From: Phoronis australis
Taxonomy: Eukaryota > Phoronida > Phoronidae
Assembly (NCBI GenBank): GCA_002633005.1
Contig: NMRA01000069.1
Location: 34,203 to 98,202, forward strand
Reading direction: 5' to 3'
Length of the DNA: 64,000 nucleotides
Of this stretch, positions 11,321 to 22,900 are shown piece by piece. Each line of letters starts with the position of its first letter. The stretch's first letter is position 1. Both the position numbers and the translations under genes were made by a program. Below the pieces are notes generated by a model. The model worked only from the letters and a program-made list of their open reading frames with translations, did no database searches and had not been told where the DNA came from.

Positions 11321-14300
11321 TTTTACTACAAGTAACTTCGTTGACACCGAAGATATCACTACGTTTGTCAACGGCGGTCACTGGTTAATATTTGTTAATA
11401 TTTTGCTCTAATTACTAATTTTCCATTTTACAATGGTGTATGTAGTTAAGTGAGAGAAACCGTCAACTGAGTACGTTTTACTTTTTGTAAAACGGTTAAT
11501 GGATATTCATTGTTGTTAACTAATTTTGGAACAAAGTGTCTAAGGTAGTTTTGTTTCAGCGCCTTATTACATTTGGGTTGTGGATTCAATGGTCTCAAGT
11601 GTGGTCTTGATGCACTTAGATAATGATTCAAATGATCAGGGGCTGTGACACAGCGTTGCCTGTTGTCTGGGTAACTACTGTCAAATAAATGTTTGAAACA
11701 CGGGAAGTTCAGATTTAAGCTAAGTGGTGCGGTCCCGTTGGTAATTTTGTAGGCAGCTTTTCAGTAGACAGTGTACATGTAGTTTTTCCTCCAGTTACTA
11801 CACATTTAATGTTTTGCATATGTTTATTACGAGCATTACATTATTAGTGTGCAATGTCACTCTCATTGTCAGTATGGTTAAGATGATGAATACTAACTTT
11901 AAGTTAATTGAACTTTAAAATGTGCTGAGCTTAAAATTGCTGGGTTCACTGCAAAGTTTATGACAAATGCATAACAAATAATCTTTGTTTGAAGTTCAAG
12001 CCCTTTGTCCTAGGCATGAGAGCTGTGAATTTAAATTAGGCATGCTGAACTCAATAAATAAGTGGTGTTGTTAAGAACACAAGATTATGATAAATAGAAA
12101 TAGAGTACCCCCATGAAATGGGCTAGCAATCAAATGGTGCGAGATAATGTAACACCCAAGGAAAACATCCACGTTTAGGTAACTTTGGAAAACATATCTA
12201 AGAAATGGCCAGTCAAATTCATGTGAAACTTTCAGATACTACACGTATGTTTTAGTATGCACTTTTTCTAAGACACCGTTACGAATTGTTTTTGACATGT
12301 TAAACATTTGGATGAGAATTTAACAATTATATGACTTATGATTTTCATGACAAAATTAAAGTCGCATAAAACACATATATGTCGTATCTTTACTAAACTT
12401 CAACAATGTTGTGAAGTATCACCTTGATCATTTGTATCAACTAAAATCTGATCATGCCTTACGATCAATATAACTTCCTTACTAAATATCATTAAAAATA
12501 CACGGACATGTTATCCAATTTATGGCAGATTGGTAAAAAGCCAAAGATTTAGTTCTACATTATTTCACTTTCAGAAAATATACCGTGTACTGAGTGAAAC
12601 TCTGTAGTTTTGTCGACATTTGGCTAAATACGAGGACTGGCCAATACTCGTACGGCCTAACATAACCTCAAAAGTGTATAATCATTCATTCATAAATTAC
12701 AATAATCTTTGCTCAGAGACATTCCTATCGAATAAAACTTCTTCAAGTTATTGATACATTATGCTATTAATGTACCTTTATCGTATGGTAAATTATACTA
12801 AAAACATGATCATGTAACTCTATTTATGTCAGAATGGTAGAAAGTCAAGAACATTCTAATTCTATAGGTTTTCTACGTTTAGCAAATATATACACTTGCT
12901 AAATTAAAATCCAGAGCTTTTGTAAATATTTGGCTATGTGAGCATGGGGACTCAACTCGCATCTATTAAATAGGACAGAAGTGTCATCAATCCCACATTA
13001 TTCATTTACACTGTGCTTGGAATCCTTTGATCATGATAAATCATTCTTCCGCTTTCTGCTGGAAATACGGATTGATTTTCTGTGTTCAACGCGCGCTGAA
13101 CACGGATGCCTTCTTTCTCGCCAAAACTCCTTACTGTGCACACAATACACTACAATCGGTAGAAACATTGTATGTATAGCATCACTTTGCCGGGGTTCAG
13201 CTCCGTGCGCAATATTTTCACATGATGTCAATACTATGATATACGTTTTTGAAGCTAAACAATAAAGTGGAATAAAAATAGTGCTGACAGTTTTTTAATA
13301 TAACCTGAAATGTTGCACCTGTACAGAACACTAAAGTTACAAAAGTCACGATCTTGCCACAATATATTAGGGATTATGAAAGCAATAAACATTACCAATG
13401 CATGACTCCTTTTGAACACAAATTGCACTACAACATATGAGGTTCTCTACTGTCAAATATGAGTCAAATTTTAAATTCGTTCTCAAAACAATCAAAATAT
13501 GTCAAAGCCAAAAGCAAACCAGCAACTGCTATAAGCGCTTTATTTTTGTCAATGTTTTGATGACTTCCTGAATACATTTATGTTCTACTCAAAAATAATA
13601 AGAACCGTGCGCAAGGAGCACTTTTAAGTAGCGTCTGAACCACATCCATCCTCAGCTTCGGATCGTATCCAATCCACTACACTATAGTTAGTACATGTAC
13701 AAGGTATGACACTCAGGACTAGGAATTCCATTGGTGCTTCAGTTCAGCCACCCACATCAAACACATAACTTAATAAATTTACACAAGACAGGTGTTCAAC
13801 AAACCACGAGCAATAGTTCTTCCCTCTGATGGCATTTACAGTGTCCTGCTCCAGCGAGTTCGCAACAAATTCGTGGTCAAAATACAAAAATCTTCCCGAA
13901 AAGCGGCTGCGTACTGTCAATGTGCCAAACGGAAATTACCGATTTGTCACGGAAGGTCACATCAATAACTCAAAACTTATTCGTAACCTTCCGTGATAAA
14001 CCCGGCAATTGCCGTCCATTCGTAACTCATCGGATAATTCCGCAGCTTTTTTAATTTCTACAAGTGACAAAGTGGGATGATTCACCGAGTTGTCGGGTTT
14101 TTAATTCCCTAAAATGTGCCTTAGTTTGCTATTTGTATGCAAAATTATTTCCCCAAATTTTCAACAGCATGAATATACCATGATGGTAGTGGAATGTTTT
14201 TGAACAAATTGTTGTCCGTGCTGAATACATTGTATTTCTCCAAGGAGCATCAGGTTTCACGTCAAGACGTTGTCTTTATTTCACCATTTGTTTTCAAGTT

Positions 14301-14390
14301 CATGATAATCTACCGTGGCTTACGGGAATTGCAAAGTTTTGGCTACGAGGCCTGATCAAACTCAAGAGAAACATGCTCAAGCCCTGACAT
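11321..14390. other. Long AT-rich spacer, no gene recognised
   Basis: No frame with family resemblance was seen on either strand. Two stretches near 12430-12640 and 12740-12950 share words such as TATGGCAGATTGGTA/TATGTCAGAATGGTA and ATTTGGCTA in the same order, which suggests an old tandem duplication. The frames at 12981-13265 and 13031-13231 overlap on opposite strands and have no supporting features. Confidence 0.35.
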
Positions 14391-14393
14391 TCA

Positions 14394-14682
14394 CTGGGGC
14401 TTGTTTTATGAAGAGTGACGTACAGTCAGAATTTTAGTCCTACGCTCCACAAATCTCTTTCTGAAAAAAAATCTTTCTCACTTGTTCAAGAAGACAAGCT
14501 CTCTGAGGGAATACAAAAAATGTTAGTTACTGCGGTGTACATGTATATCACGTATCTCTTAACAGTGATTCGCTAATAATTACTTGAGTAAACCCTTTTC
14601 AGCATTTGTGAAGTACATGTAGATGTGTAAAACCAATATTCATGTCTTTTAAGTCTTGAACCACTCTCATGAAACAAGCCCC
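14394..14682. mobile_element. MITE with TGGGGCTTGTTT inverted ends
   Basis: The ends TGGGGCTTGTTTTATGAAGA (14396) and CACTCTCATGAAACAAGCCC (14661) are imperfect inverted repeats of about 22 bp enclosing some 240 bp without coding sequence. It lies just upstream of the first recognised exon of the MetE-like pseudogene. A target duplication is not clear. Confidence 0.55.
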
Positions 14683-14814
14683 ACCTTTATACTAAATCAA
14701 TAACTTAGTTTTCAGTGTTCCAAATTATGGTATTCACAATTACTGCTGGTAAATTTGTGTGCATTTTATTGCTCATAACGGGAACAGTGCTACTCAATAT
14801 GCAAATGAGAAGCA

Positions 14815-16581
14815 ATGTTTTATAACAAACCCAAAAGAACTGAGTGAATCTTTGATAAAGTGCATCAATCATGAGCTTCGTGCTCTATCAGATGCTGGAT
14901 GCAAATACATTCATGTAGACTGGTGCGCATCCCGGAAGTGACAATGGATTATGGTATAGACCATCGTAGGAGGTGCTTTGAAGGAGTGGAAAGTCAAGTG
15001 ACGAAGACAATCCATTTATGCTGCGGTTATCACAAACATCTGGTAACTGTTGTGTCAAAGCATTGTATTTTAATGTATTAAGCAATGAAAGGTGTTTCTA
15101 TGGGTAGAATGGAATGCTTTGAACAGACGAGAAAGCAGATTACAAGGATAAGCTAACTAAGTGATCCAGGCAGCTTCGGCTATGTCACTTGCTTCAGGAA
15201 CCAGGCTGCCGTGTTCTTATTGGATAAAATACCTGTGGAAGCTACATGTAACGCATATTTAGAAACTCGGTCCGTTTCAAGCACCTTTTACTTTTTGACA
15301 AATGTGTTCAGGAACCGCTGATGTCAAAAAGTCTCGTTTATCCGGAACAATATTATACTGAGGACAACGATGGGGGACTTTAGAATTGTTTGACATTTCA
15401 ATCATTTTCTCTTAAAAATTATATCAGGATCACTTTGGCCCAAAATAATACCGTAGCTAGAACAAGTGCATTTTAGGTTCGATTTTCTGATACACGTTAA
15501 TTCATTTGTTTTTAGACGGCAAAATCTCACCGTTTTTAAAGAAAAATAATTGTTTTAAATCACTTAACGTATTAAAACTGGTCTCAAATATTTCAATTCT
15601 CACGTTAGTCATCCGTGGGCTTAGAAATAAAGGGTACTTCGGTATTGCTTGAAATCAGACTCCTTAAATTGGCTTGGCCAGGGCGATGTGCATGTACTTG
15701 GCTAGTATTGCTTCAAGTCATAAAGAACTATCAGTTCTACTGTAGTCCAAGGACTCGAGTAAAAAAGCTGTTGAGATAAATTGTGTAACGATGAAGGGCA
15801 TAAATTGCAAGATACGTTTACAGAAGGCAGTTGATAGGCTCACACGCCTCGCGGCAGCTTTAAAGGGCCCTTAGATTTAATTTGATACTCTATTCTGCAA
15901 TAAACCAAATCCGACTAGAGATACTGACATTAAATCTCAAACTCGTTGTCATCACACATTTTGTGTTTAACAGTGCTTACTTTGATACGAAAAGATGAAA
16001 TAAAATTTTTCAATTTTACATCAAAAGGAGCTGCCATTTTTTTAAAAGCATAAACATTTCTCCCTTTGACAACGTTACATGACACATTTCTATTTTCATG
16101 TACAACGTGGGATTCTGAGAACTATCTCAAGGCTGTGTATTTTGACGTGGCAGAAAAGTTCGACGACGCTAGTTTCGACGAAAGTAGGTATTTAGTTATA
16201 GTCTATTCGCATTACGAACAACAATACTTTGGTTTTGTAACTTACACATTTCTGCCCACGCCTGACAGCCGGTATTAAACTGTACGAGTGCGAAAGTTTT
16301 TATTTTATTTCATTTTATTTATCTTGGAATGATATTATATCAGTTTCCATGGAAGATGCTTGGCGATACAACGATCACTCTTTACTCGATAAGTTCGAGA
16401 AATCCACCAGTTTTCGGGATTCCTTGCATCGCTCGAAGTGAAGTGGAAAACGTCGACAAGATTGAGAAACGAATCAAACACGTTCCGTGTCATATTAAAG
16501 GTTGTGATAACACCCGATTGCGGCCTGGATTTCTTCCTAAAGTCATCCTTCTCAGTAATTGAAGCCGCCAAGAAATGTTAA
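14815..16581 (+). pseudogene. MetE-like (cobalamin-independent methionine synthase family) pseudogene, C-terminal exons
   Basis: Three plus-strand exons encode the C-terminal half of a protein related to MetE, the enzyme that moves a methyl group to homocysteine with zinc bound by His and Cys. Exon a (about 14815-15042) has INHELRALSDAGCKYIHVD, then after a frameshift near 14925 TMDYGIDHRRRCFEGV and the zinc-ligand motif TIHLCCGY. It ends at donor CTG|GTAACT. Exon b (16120-16183) has DVAEKFDDASFDE and ends at GAAA|GTAGGT. Exon c (16344-16581) starts after ATATCAG with SMEDAWRYNDHSLLDKF and carries the last zinc Cys in PDCGL. Exon phases agree. Frameshifts in exon a and at least two small deletions in exon c disable it. 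N-terminal exons were not found. MetE-like genes are patchy in animals. Confidence 0.7.
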
Positions 16582-16960
16582 ACACGTGTTAATCTCGATG
16601 TAACAAATACTGCCAGTTTCCATGTGATTATGAACTGCTGGTAAACGCAGTATTACTGGCAGTTTCCGCTTTTCGTTGCATTGATATTACCCATTTGCAG
16701 TATGCGGCAAACCACGTGATTTTTGGTGGGTACGCGTGCAGTGTAGGTCTCCTTGTACGACTGGTGATGTTGCACACCATATACCATCATGAGCAGGTCT
16801 TGCTTTGCATACATTTATTGGTCACGACAAAAGCGTACTTTCCCTTGCAAATACTTGTGCACATGTACTCCACTTGATATAGCAGCGCAATGTAGTTTGT
16901 AACTCAAAGTACAAAGACAGATTTAGGGGCTCACCCCCCTCCTCCCTAGCAAGAATGACG
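16290..16960. repeat. Duplicated segment, copy 2 left part (partner 56.49-57.28 kb)
   Basis: Alignable with 56490-57280, including the MetE-like last exon, a CTGCCAGTTTCCATGTGATT stretch and GACAGATTTAGGGGCTCACC. It marks the left end of the duplicated unit that continues after the Kolobok insertion to about 20650. Confidence 0.75.
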
Positions 16961-17126
16961 GGTTGAAAGGAGAATGCCACCCGATTTAATTAGATTTTTT
17001 ACCGTCTTAATCGGTCTACATCCACATCGCCTCTTATACGGTGGACCTTACCTTGCCGAGAGGTGTCGCGTTAACCTGTGATGAAGGTGAGAAACGACGC
17101 AGCGACGTCAGTGGTTCGTCTGTGGA

Positions 17127-17453
17127 GTGAATGCCGCTATATTGCGGTGCTTCGTTCCCGCTTGTCCGAACTATGAAGCTGCGAAGGAAGCGAGTTTATG
17201 GTTTTTTCGACTTCCTCGAGAGCCCGATATGCTTAGGAAGTGGCTCGCAGTAGTGAAGAATGAAAGATACGTGTACGCTGTTAATAGCAAGTATGAGGCC
17301 GTGAAACACGCCGGCATTTCGTCGCCAGTGATTTCTCTGACGAATTCCGGCTTATCAAAGAACTATCCATACGTTCCGTTGCCCGTGCATGCTCACGGCT
17401 TCTCTTTAGTATTTCTTGATCAGTGTACTCCGGTTCGAAATGATAGCCTGTGA
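17127..17453 (+). pseudogene. THAP-domain remnant in Kolobok-like element 1
   Basis: The 108-residue frame starts with a THAP-like DNA-binding domain: RCFVPACPN holds the first two metal Cys (C-x4-C), followed by WFFRLPRE and MLRKWLAVV, the usual FxxP and W positions. The next Cys-x2-His pair is not present in this frame. In the copies at 40846 and 53882 the third Cys survives as RVCGL but the His codon is lost. The remainder of the frame (after about residue 60) has no family resemblance. All three copies are therefore damaged. Confidence 0.6.
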
Positions 17454-18040
17454 AACCTAAAAATCCGACCCGTGAAGTCTTCGGATGAGCTCTTGAGTAA
17501 GTCGGGATTGGCGCCGGGCGAGTTGCCACGTAGACGTTTATTATTCTGCGTTCTGTTTCAAAATGAATTATTCTCATCCTAACCAATGCTTATATGAAAC
17601 TAAAACAAAGTCTGTCTCATTAGATACAATTTGTAATGCCTTTGCAGTATTCGTGAGTGCAAATGTTGAGAAGCCAGCAATGAATAAACCACTGCGTTAG
17701 CGGCTTTTGATGCAGACAAGAAATGTAATTGACCTGGCACCGAGGCCGTGTGAGCGCATGCTAATTCAGTGAGTTTTTGCTAACAGGAAGCTGTTGTGAA
17801 ACAATTACTCGATTTTATATACTATGGTCACATGTTAGGGGAATTTTTATTTAGAAATACAAATACATTATTCAAATCATTGCTAACTCTACAACCTAAC
17901 GGCCTGTGGAATGGGAATCCGATTTCACGATTTTCAGTTTCGTGGCTAATTCACAAAAATAATTATGTGTAAATTGTTTCTTTGGATCACTATTATAGTC
18001 TTTTCATGACTGGAGGTTTAGCTTCCAACTCAAGCTGGTT

Positions 18041-18315
18041 TATGTTCAGCAAACACGGGTCATGGACTCATCGGCTTCCTGGGTCAGCTGACATCTCCAT
18101 TTTGTCAGTGACCCGTGTTTGGCGGTCCGTTAAACGTGTTTCCTCGTGAATATGAGTCCGTGTCCCGTGTATTTGGGTGCCTGGATCGTGTTTTGTGAGT
18201 CCGTTCCCGTGTTTGTGAGTCAGTGGACGGTGTTTGCAGGTCCGTGAGTCGTGTTCATGCGTCCGTGCCCCGTTTTTATGAGTCTGTTGACCGTGTAGTT
18301 TAGGTACATGTACCT
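18041..18315. repeat. GTCCGTG word array inside Kolobok-like element 1
   Basis: Array of GTCCGTG, CCGTGTTT and TGAGTCC words almost identical to 840-1050. It starts with the inverse form AAACACGGGTCATGG and ends with GACCGTGTAGTTTAGGTAC. It occupies the same internal site of the transposon at which elements 2 and 3 carry CCGG-rich arrays instead. Confidence 0.7.
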
Positions 18316-18800
18316 AGTGTTTAGAACTCAAAAAATCACAAATTCTAAACAACACAGATCTAGGTTCTCATGTCTGTATTTCACAGAAGAATACTTCGAA
18401 TTTATCTCCGAACAGACCTCAAACTCCTGCTACGGACCTTGGTAAATTGGCCTGCCGAACTTTGTAGACTACGGTGTGTCCAAATACCAATAAATCCGTT
18501 ACAGCGAAATAAAATAACACGTTTTTATGAGAACTCGGTGTATTTTTAAGGGTTGTACATTGAAGTTTGATGATTTGTTGATGTTAAACGATGAGTTCAG
18601 GCGATAAGATGACACCAGTTACCCGTGTTGTGAACTTCTGAACAGACTGCTTGTGAAACCAATGACGTCATTGGATAATTTCAACACCTCCGTCTGCCGC
18701 CAGATGTCAGGTAACGCAACCGAGCGTGCCGTGATCGAGTAGAACTACTCGATCTAAATTGATACCAAATAGAATGTTTTTGGGTGGCATTCTCCTTTAA

Positions 18801-19880
18801 CAGTCCAGTTCAGTTACTTCCTGTTGAAAAATTGCCAATTTAATATTTCAGTGTGCTTATAGGATGATTAAAACTAGTACAATATGAACTGAATCTAAGC
18901 TGAATTTTGAATAGTGTTAGGAGAGAAATTGAAGAAATTATTGATTGAATAAACCGTTTGATTAACACTCCCACTATCATTCTCATTGCAGTGCATCCAC
19001 ATGCACAACAGATGGCTCTCTTGTTTTTGATTTTGTTGTTGGCCCAGCGGGTTACACGCGTATAGTAATAATATCGTAACAGTGGTTCATAAAACTATTT
19101 GTGATATCATAGATTATAGACAACAGATTCGCAAATCCGACATTTTCTTCCGTTCTATCCAAGAGGCGGCGCCATTACAAATATATGCATCCTACTAAAA
19201 ATACAGAAAGCTGTACGTCTGATGTATATTCATTTCACAGGTACGCAAACACTACTTAGCAGGAACTTGTAGCTGAGGAACAATTGTTATGAATTAAGCA
19301 CCTATCAGGCACATTTGCTGCCTCGTTGTGCTGCCGGGATTTTACGTTATTTATTGTTGTCTGATTCTTAGTAAGATACAACGATGGCATATTTGAACGT
19401 TTCAGTTATACTTAGTCTTAACAAAGATGGCCATCACATCAGCTGTGCCCAGCTCTGGTCCACCTAAAAAACACAAAGGGACATCCATTATGAAGGACAT
19501 CGGAAACAAACCCAAAGTGCAATGTGCATTATCCACGCATTAAATATTGCGCACTGTTATTCAGTTAATTCCTGTTCTGCTCATGTTTAAAATCATTACT
19601 AGTATAACCGGAAAATTCCATAATCTGGAAGCGCTCATCAAGAGTCAGAAGCACAAGTAGTGGAATTTTGTACATTTGCACTATCCTAAATGCATTTAAG
19701 ACGGTTAATAGGACGTCGTCTCTAAGAATTTTAATGCCTGGACTGCCTTTTGGTCAGTTGCCCCATTACACATCAGAAGGCAACGCAATACCACTCAAAT
19801 GCCAAAATGATTTATGTTTATACTTTCAATAACTTCCAAACGTATAAGAATCAAAAACTTTTACCTCTGGAACGTGTTTA
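18801..19880. repeat. Duplicated segment, copy 2 (partners 57.29-59.17 and 62.3-63.1 kb)
   Basis: Continuation of the duplicated unit after the Kolobok insertion. It aligns first with 57285-57925 and 58883-59170 and then with 62300-63100. It contains the 3' flank of the PAN-domain gene. In copy 3 an extra stretch of about 960 bp (57926-58882) and another of about 3.1 kb (59170-62290) interrupt the alignment. Confidence 0.7.
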
Positions 19881-19883
19881 GCT

Positions 19884-19912
19884 TCACGTTATGACGAGGT
19901 ATTTGGATTCCT
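19884..19912 (-). CDS. PAN-domain gene, exon 5 with stop codon
   Basis: A 29-nt last exon after acceptor GTGTTCAG. It completes the split codon from exon 4 and adds ESKYLVIT before TGA. Copy 3 has an equal-length counterpart (63101-63129) reading QSECLVTT before TGA. Such a short exon is easy to miss; its support is phase agreement, the acceptor and the copy 3 match. Confidence 0.6.
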
Positions 19913-22900
19913 CTGAACACAGTTGATTCAAAAAAGTAACTCCTAAGCATTTCGAATACAGTGTACAACCCCATTTTTGTTTGACCAATAAAAGGTTGTG
20001 ATTGGTCAGCCATGACACATGCTCTGATGTCAGTCAGTTTACGCTCAAACTGACCTTATATTCTACCAGTCAAAAAGGTCACTTGCCCTCCCACGTTGCA
20101 CTGACCAATAAGTTTACATGCGCACTCATATTATTGGAAGCAATCATAATCTGCCTGCGACTTGGCGTGTGGGACAGTTTTGAGTACGTTTTGTATGAAA
20201 TCCGCAGACATGCAAGTCGTGAAAATAGTATGGACAACAAAAACAATGGAACCCATGAGGACTTCGTAAACCACTAACGTTATATTCTCAACACCATTGG
20301 TTCTTTTTAGAACAACGACACATGTTCAACAACCGGCCGACCACGTCTCTGACACGCCAACGTGTTTGAACTGACTCGTCAGTAGGCAGAATGATTTCGT
20401 TCATGTTTCCTACAGTGTTTGTCAATGTGAATTTACCTAAAGCAGAGTTCCAATTCACCTTTGTCCGAGCCTTACTGTACCAAAACTGTGGGTAGCTGGA
20501 AACTCTGTTCTCCCAAACACAAACACCTTTACCGTCTAGTACTGCGACCCATCCTTCGTCTGTGTTACAGTGTCCGTACGCGCCAGTGATGAGAAATCGG
20601 CGGTGGGGAAAACTTTAACAGAAAACATAGGCTCTGATTATATTATTTCGTGACTGAAGTCAACGAAGGATCAAAAAGTATAAAATAACAAAATATTATT
20701 TTCCGAATACACGCCCATGAGTTTATCTGCAGAAATCCCCAGTAGTCTGTATGTGTGCCAAGTTTTGTCAATGAGAAACTGGGCAAGATGCAAAAAATTC
20801 ATGTATGAGCAACCGCTGGGAATCAAAAACTGTCAGTGAAACTATTGTCAATCAGGTGTCCCCCATTATAGTGTTCATGGGAACAGCACATTATCATAGC
20901 TATTGACAAACTGTTTGGCGTGATCAATGGTTCGAGTCGTGCGCGGATGAATGCTTTGCTTTTTGAGGGGTTCTCCCAGTTGGTCTTTCATCGGTCGATA
21001 GGCGGAATAAGGTCGAGTGTTAGTTACACTGTTGCAACTGTGTTACTTTAAACTATATTCGGAAAGTTTGATGATCGAACCGGGTCAGAAGATCTCAACA
21101 ACATTGAGTCAACATTGACCTACCTTTTGAACTATCCATCTTGTCAGAGGTCGCTGTTAAAGTAGTGCGGGAGGTGAGTAAAGAAAACTTTATTTCTGTC
21201 ATGGCCGTATTTCCCTCGACAGATTCAACGCGCTTGGGATAATTTAAGATTGTCGCAATCAAAAAGGTGGAATTTTGAAGAACGGGAAGACCAGTATTTG
21301 TGAATTACATTAAAGGGCTATTTCCGATGGTTAGTTATAAAATAATGTTACTGTTTCCTGTAGTATCACAGGAATAGTATCTCTTTTAAAGGTGGTTACT
21401 ATGAGTTCTTTGTAAGGAATTCCCACATGTGGAAAACACTGCTGTCTAGGCTACTATTTGTGGTGACCGTGTACACGTCGAAAGAGGGTACTAAAAGAAC
21501 TCTCGCAATCTTAAACAAAAATTTCAGCGTTTTCTTTTTTGTCAGTGGAGTTCAAATTTACCTCAAGAACCGTTAAAGGTACCTCTGAAATGAGCAAAAA
21601 TACACCTTAATACGAAGGCCCCATCTCCCATATTCCCCCGCTTATTCGTCAAAAGCCTGTGAGCATGCATGCGGAAATTGATGAACAAATTCGTTGATTA
21701 AATCAGTTTTTGGCCACAATAAAATTAAAAATCGGACAGTCATGTTGGATTCTGATTTACTTATTTATTTACGAAAATCGATAGATTCATGGATCATTTT
21801 TGACAATTAGAAGCTAATCTTGTAAGAATTGGTGATGTTTCAGAGAATGCAATTGCAGCCTGAAGTTGGAAAACTCTATAATCCGATTAAAGTACCTTTA
21901 TAGACGATTTTGCATATCTAAAATAACTATCAAAGGCATTGATGAAATTCGGATTCACAGACTGTAAATAGAAAAATCGTTTTAAAAATCCTCAAATAAA
22001 TAAAATTAAACTCATTGCTTGGAAAGGTCGTCTTTGCATTCCCTTGGTGTTTTTGGTTACCAGTGCAATTGAACAATGAAATTTTGTTCTTCAAAACTGA
22101 ATTGATTGCTTGTCCCGATTCGCGTACACGTCATGACTGACGTATCCACGATAAATGTGAGATGTAACCCTGCTGTAGGCCCGCGCGCTGAATCTCAGTG
22201 ATCCATGGGAACTGAATGTGAACTCCAGGCCTTCAAGAAGTGTGAAAATTTTTGGGACACACTATCCTTTTCCCCAGCCACCAGAAACTGGACTACTATC
22301 GGTCGTGTTTCAACTAGGCATTTTGAAAAAGCCCCAGAGGCACTATATCAGTGGCTTCGGGACCTCACCTTGCAAAAAAGACTCCTTCAAAGAATGACCA
22401 AAATAAACTAAACTTTTCCCCAAACTGGATCACAATAAAACGAACCATGACCTTAGAGCGAGCGCAGACGAGCGGTACGAGCTGCTTGTCTCAAGTGAAT
22501 CACATGACATTTTCAAATTATTCCGACACACGGTAGCCCAACAGCCAACGTGATTCAACTTAATAAAGACAATTTGTGATATTTAATTGTATTTGTAGCT
22601 TTTAAAAACAGATTATGCGCTAAGATTGATACCGTTTGTTGTCTTTCTCGTAACGAGACAGAACTCTTTATTTCCAGTGCCGGTCTTGGTTAGTGAACAG
22701 CAACAAAGAGCTGTCACGCTATCATCTGATATTCAAATGTTGGTTTGTACGTGGCTCTTGAACATGTAGTTATCTAAGTCCCTGCAAACACACTGCACTT
22801 TGTCGTATACGACTTTTCTTATGTTAAAAATAGGTGTATGTAGACAGAAGTTCCACATAAAATTTCTGCTGGTGGTGTGACTCACAGAGGTGCACAACTA

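Larger units (their letters stand above)
16968..18796 (+). mobile_element. Kolobok-like DNA transposon 1 (TTAA target, THAP remnant)
   Basis: The termini are inverted: AGGAGAATGCCACCC at 16968 and GGGTGGCATTCTCCT ending at 18796. They are flanked by TGAA (a mutated TTAA, 16964-16967) and TTAA (18797-18800). The paralogous segment at 57282-57285 has one uninterrupted TTAA, i.e. the empty site. Near the left end a plus-strand frame encodes a THAP-like zinc-finger start. TTAA duplications plus a THAP protein are the hallmarks of Kolobok transposons; piggyBac shares only the TTAA. No transposase core was recognised, so this copy is non-autonomous. Two relatives lie at 40701-42038 and 52414-54315. 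Confidence 0.8.

Noticed and set aside
16968-18796. piggyBac or P-element assignment for the TTAA elements
   Set aside because: piggyBac fits TTAA but not the THAP finger; P elements fit THAP but make 8-bp duplications. Kolobok explains both.
22205-22536. Possible THAP-like RVSTRHFEKAP frame
   Set aside because: Only a short CxxHF-like resemblance without the preceding Cys pair or the FxFP motif.
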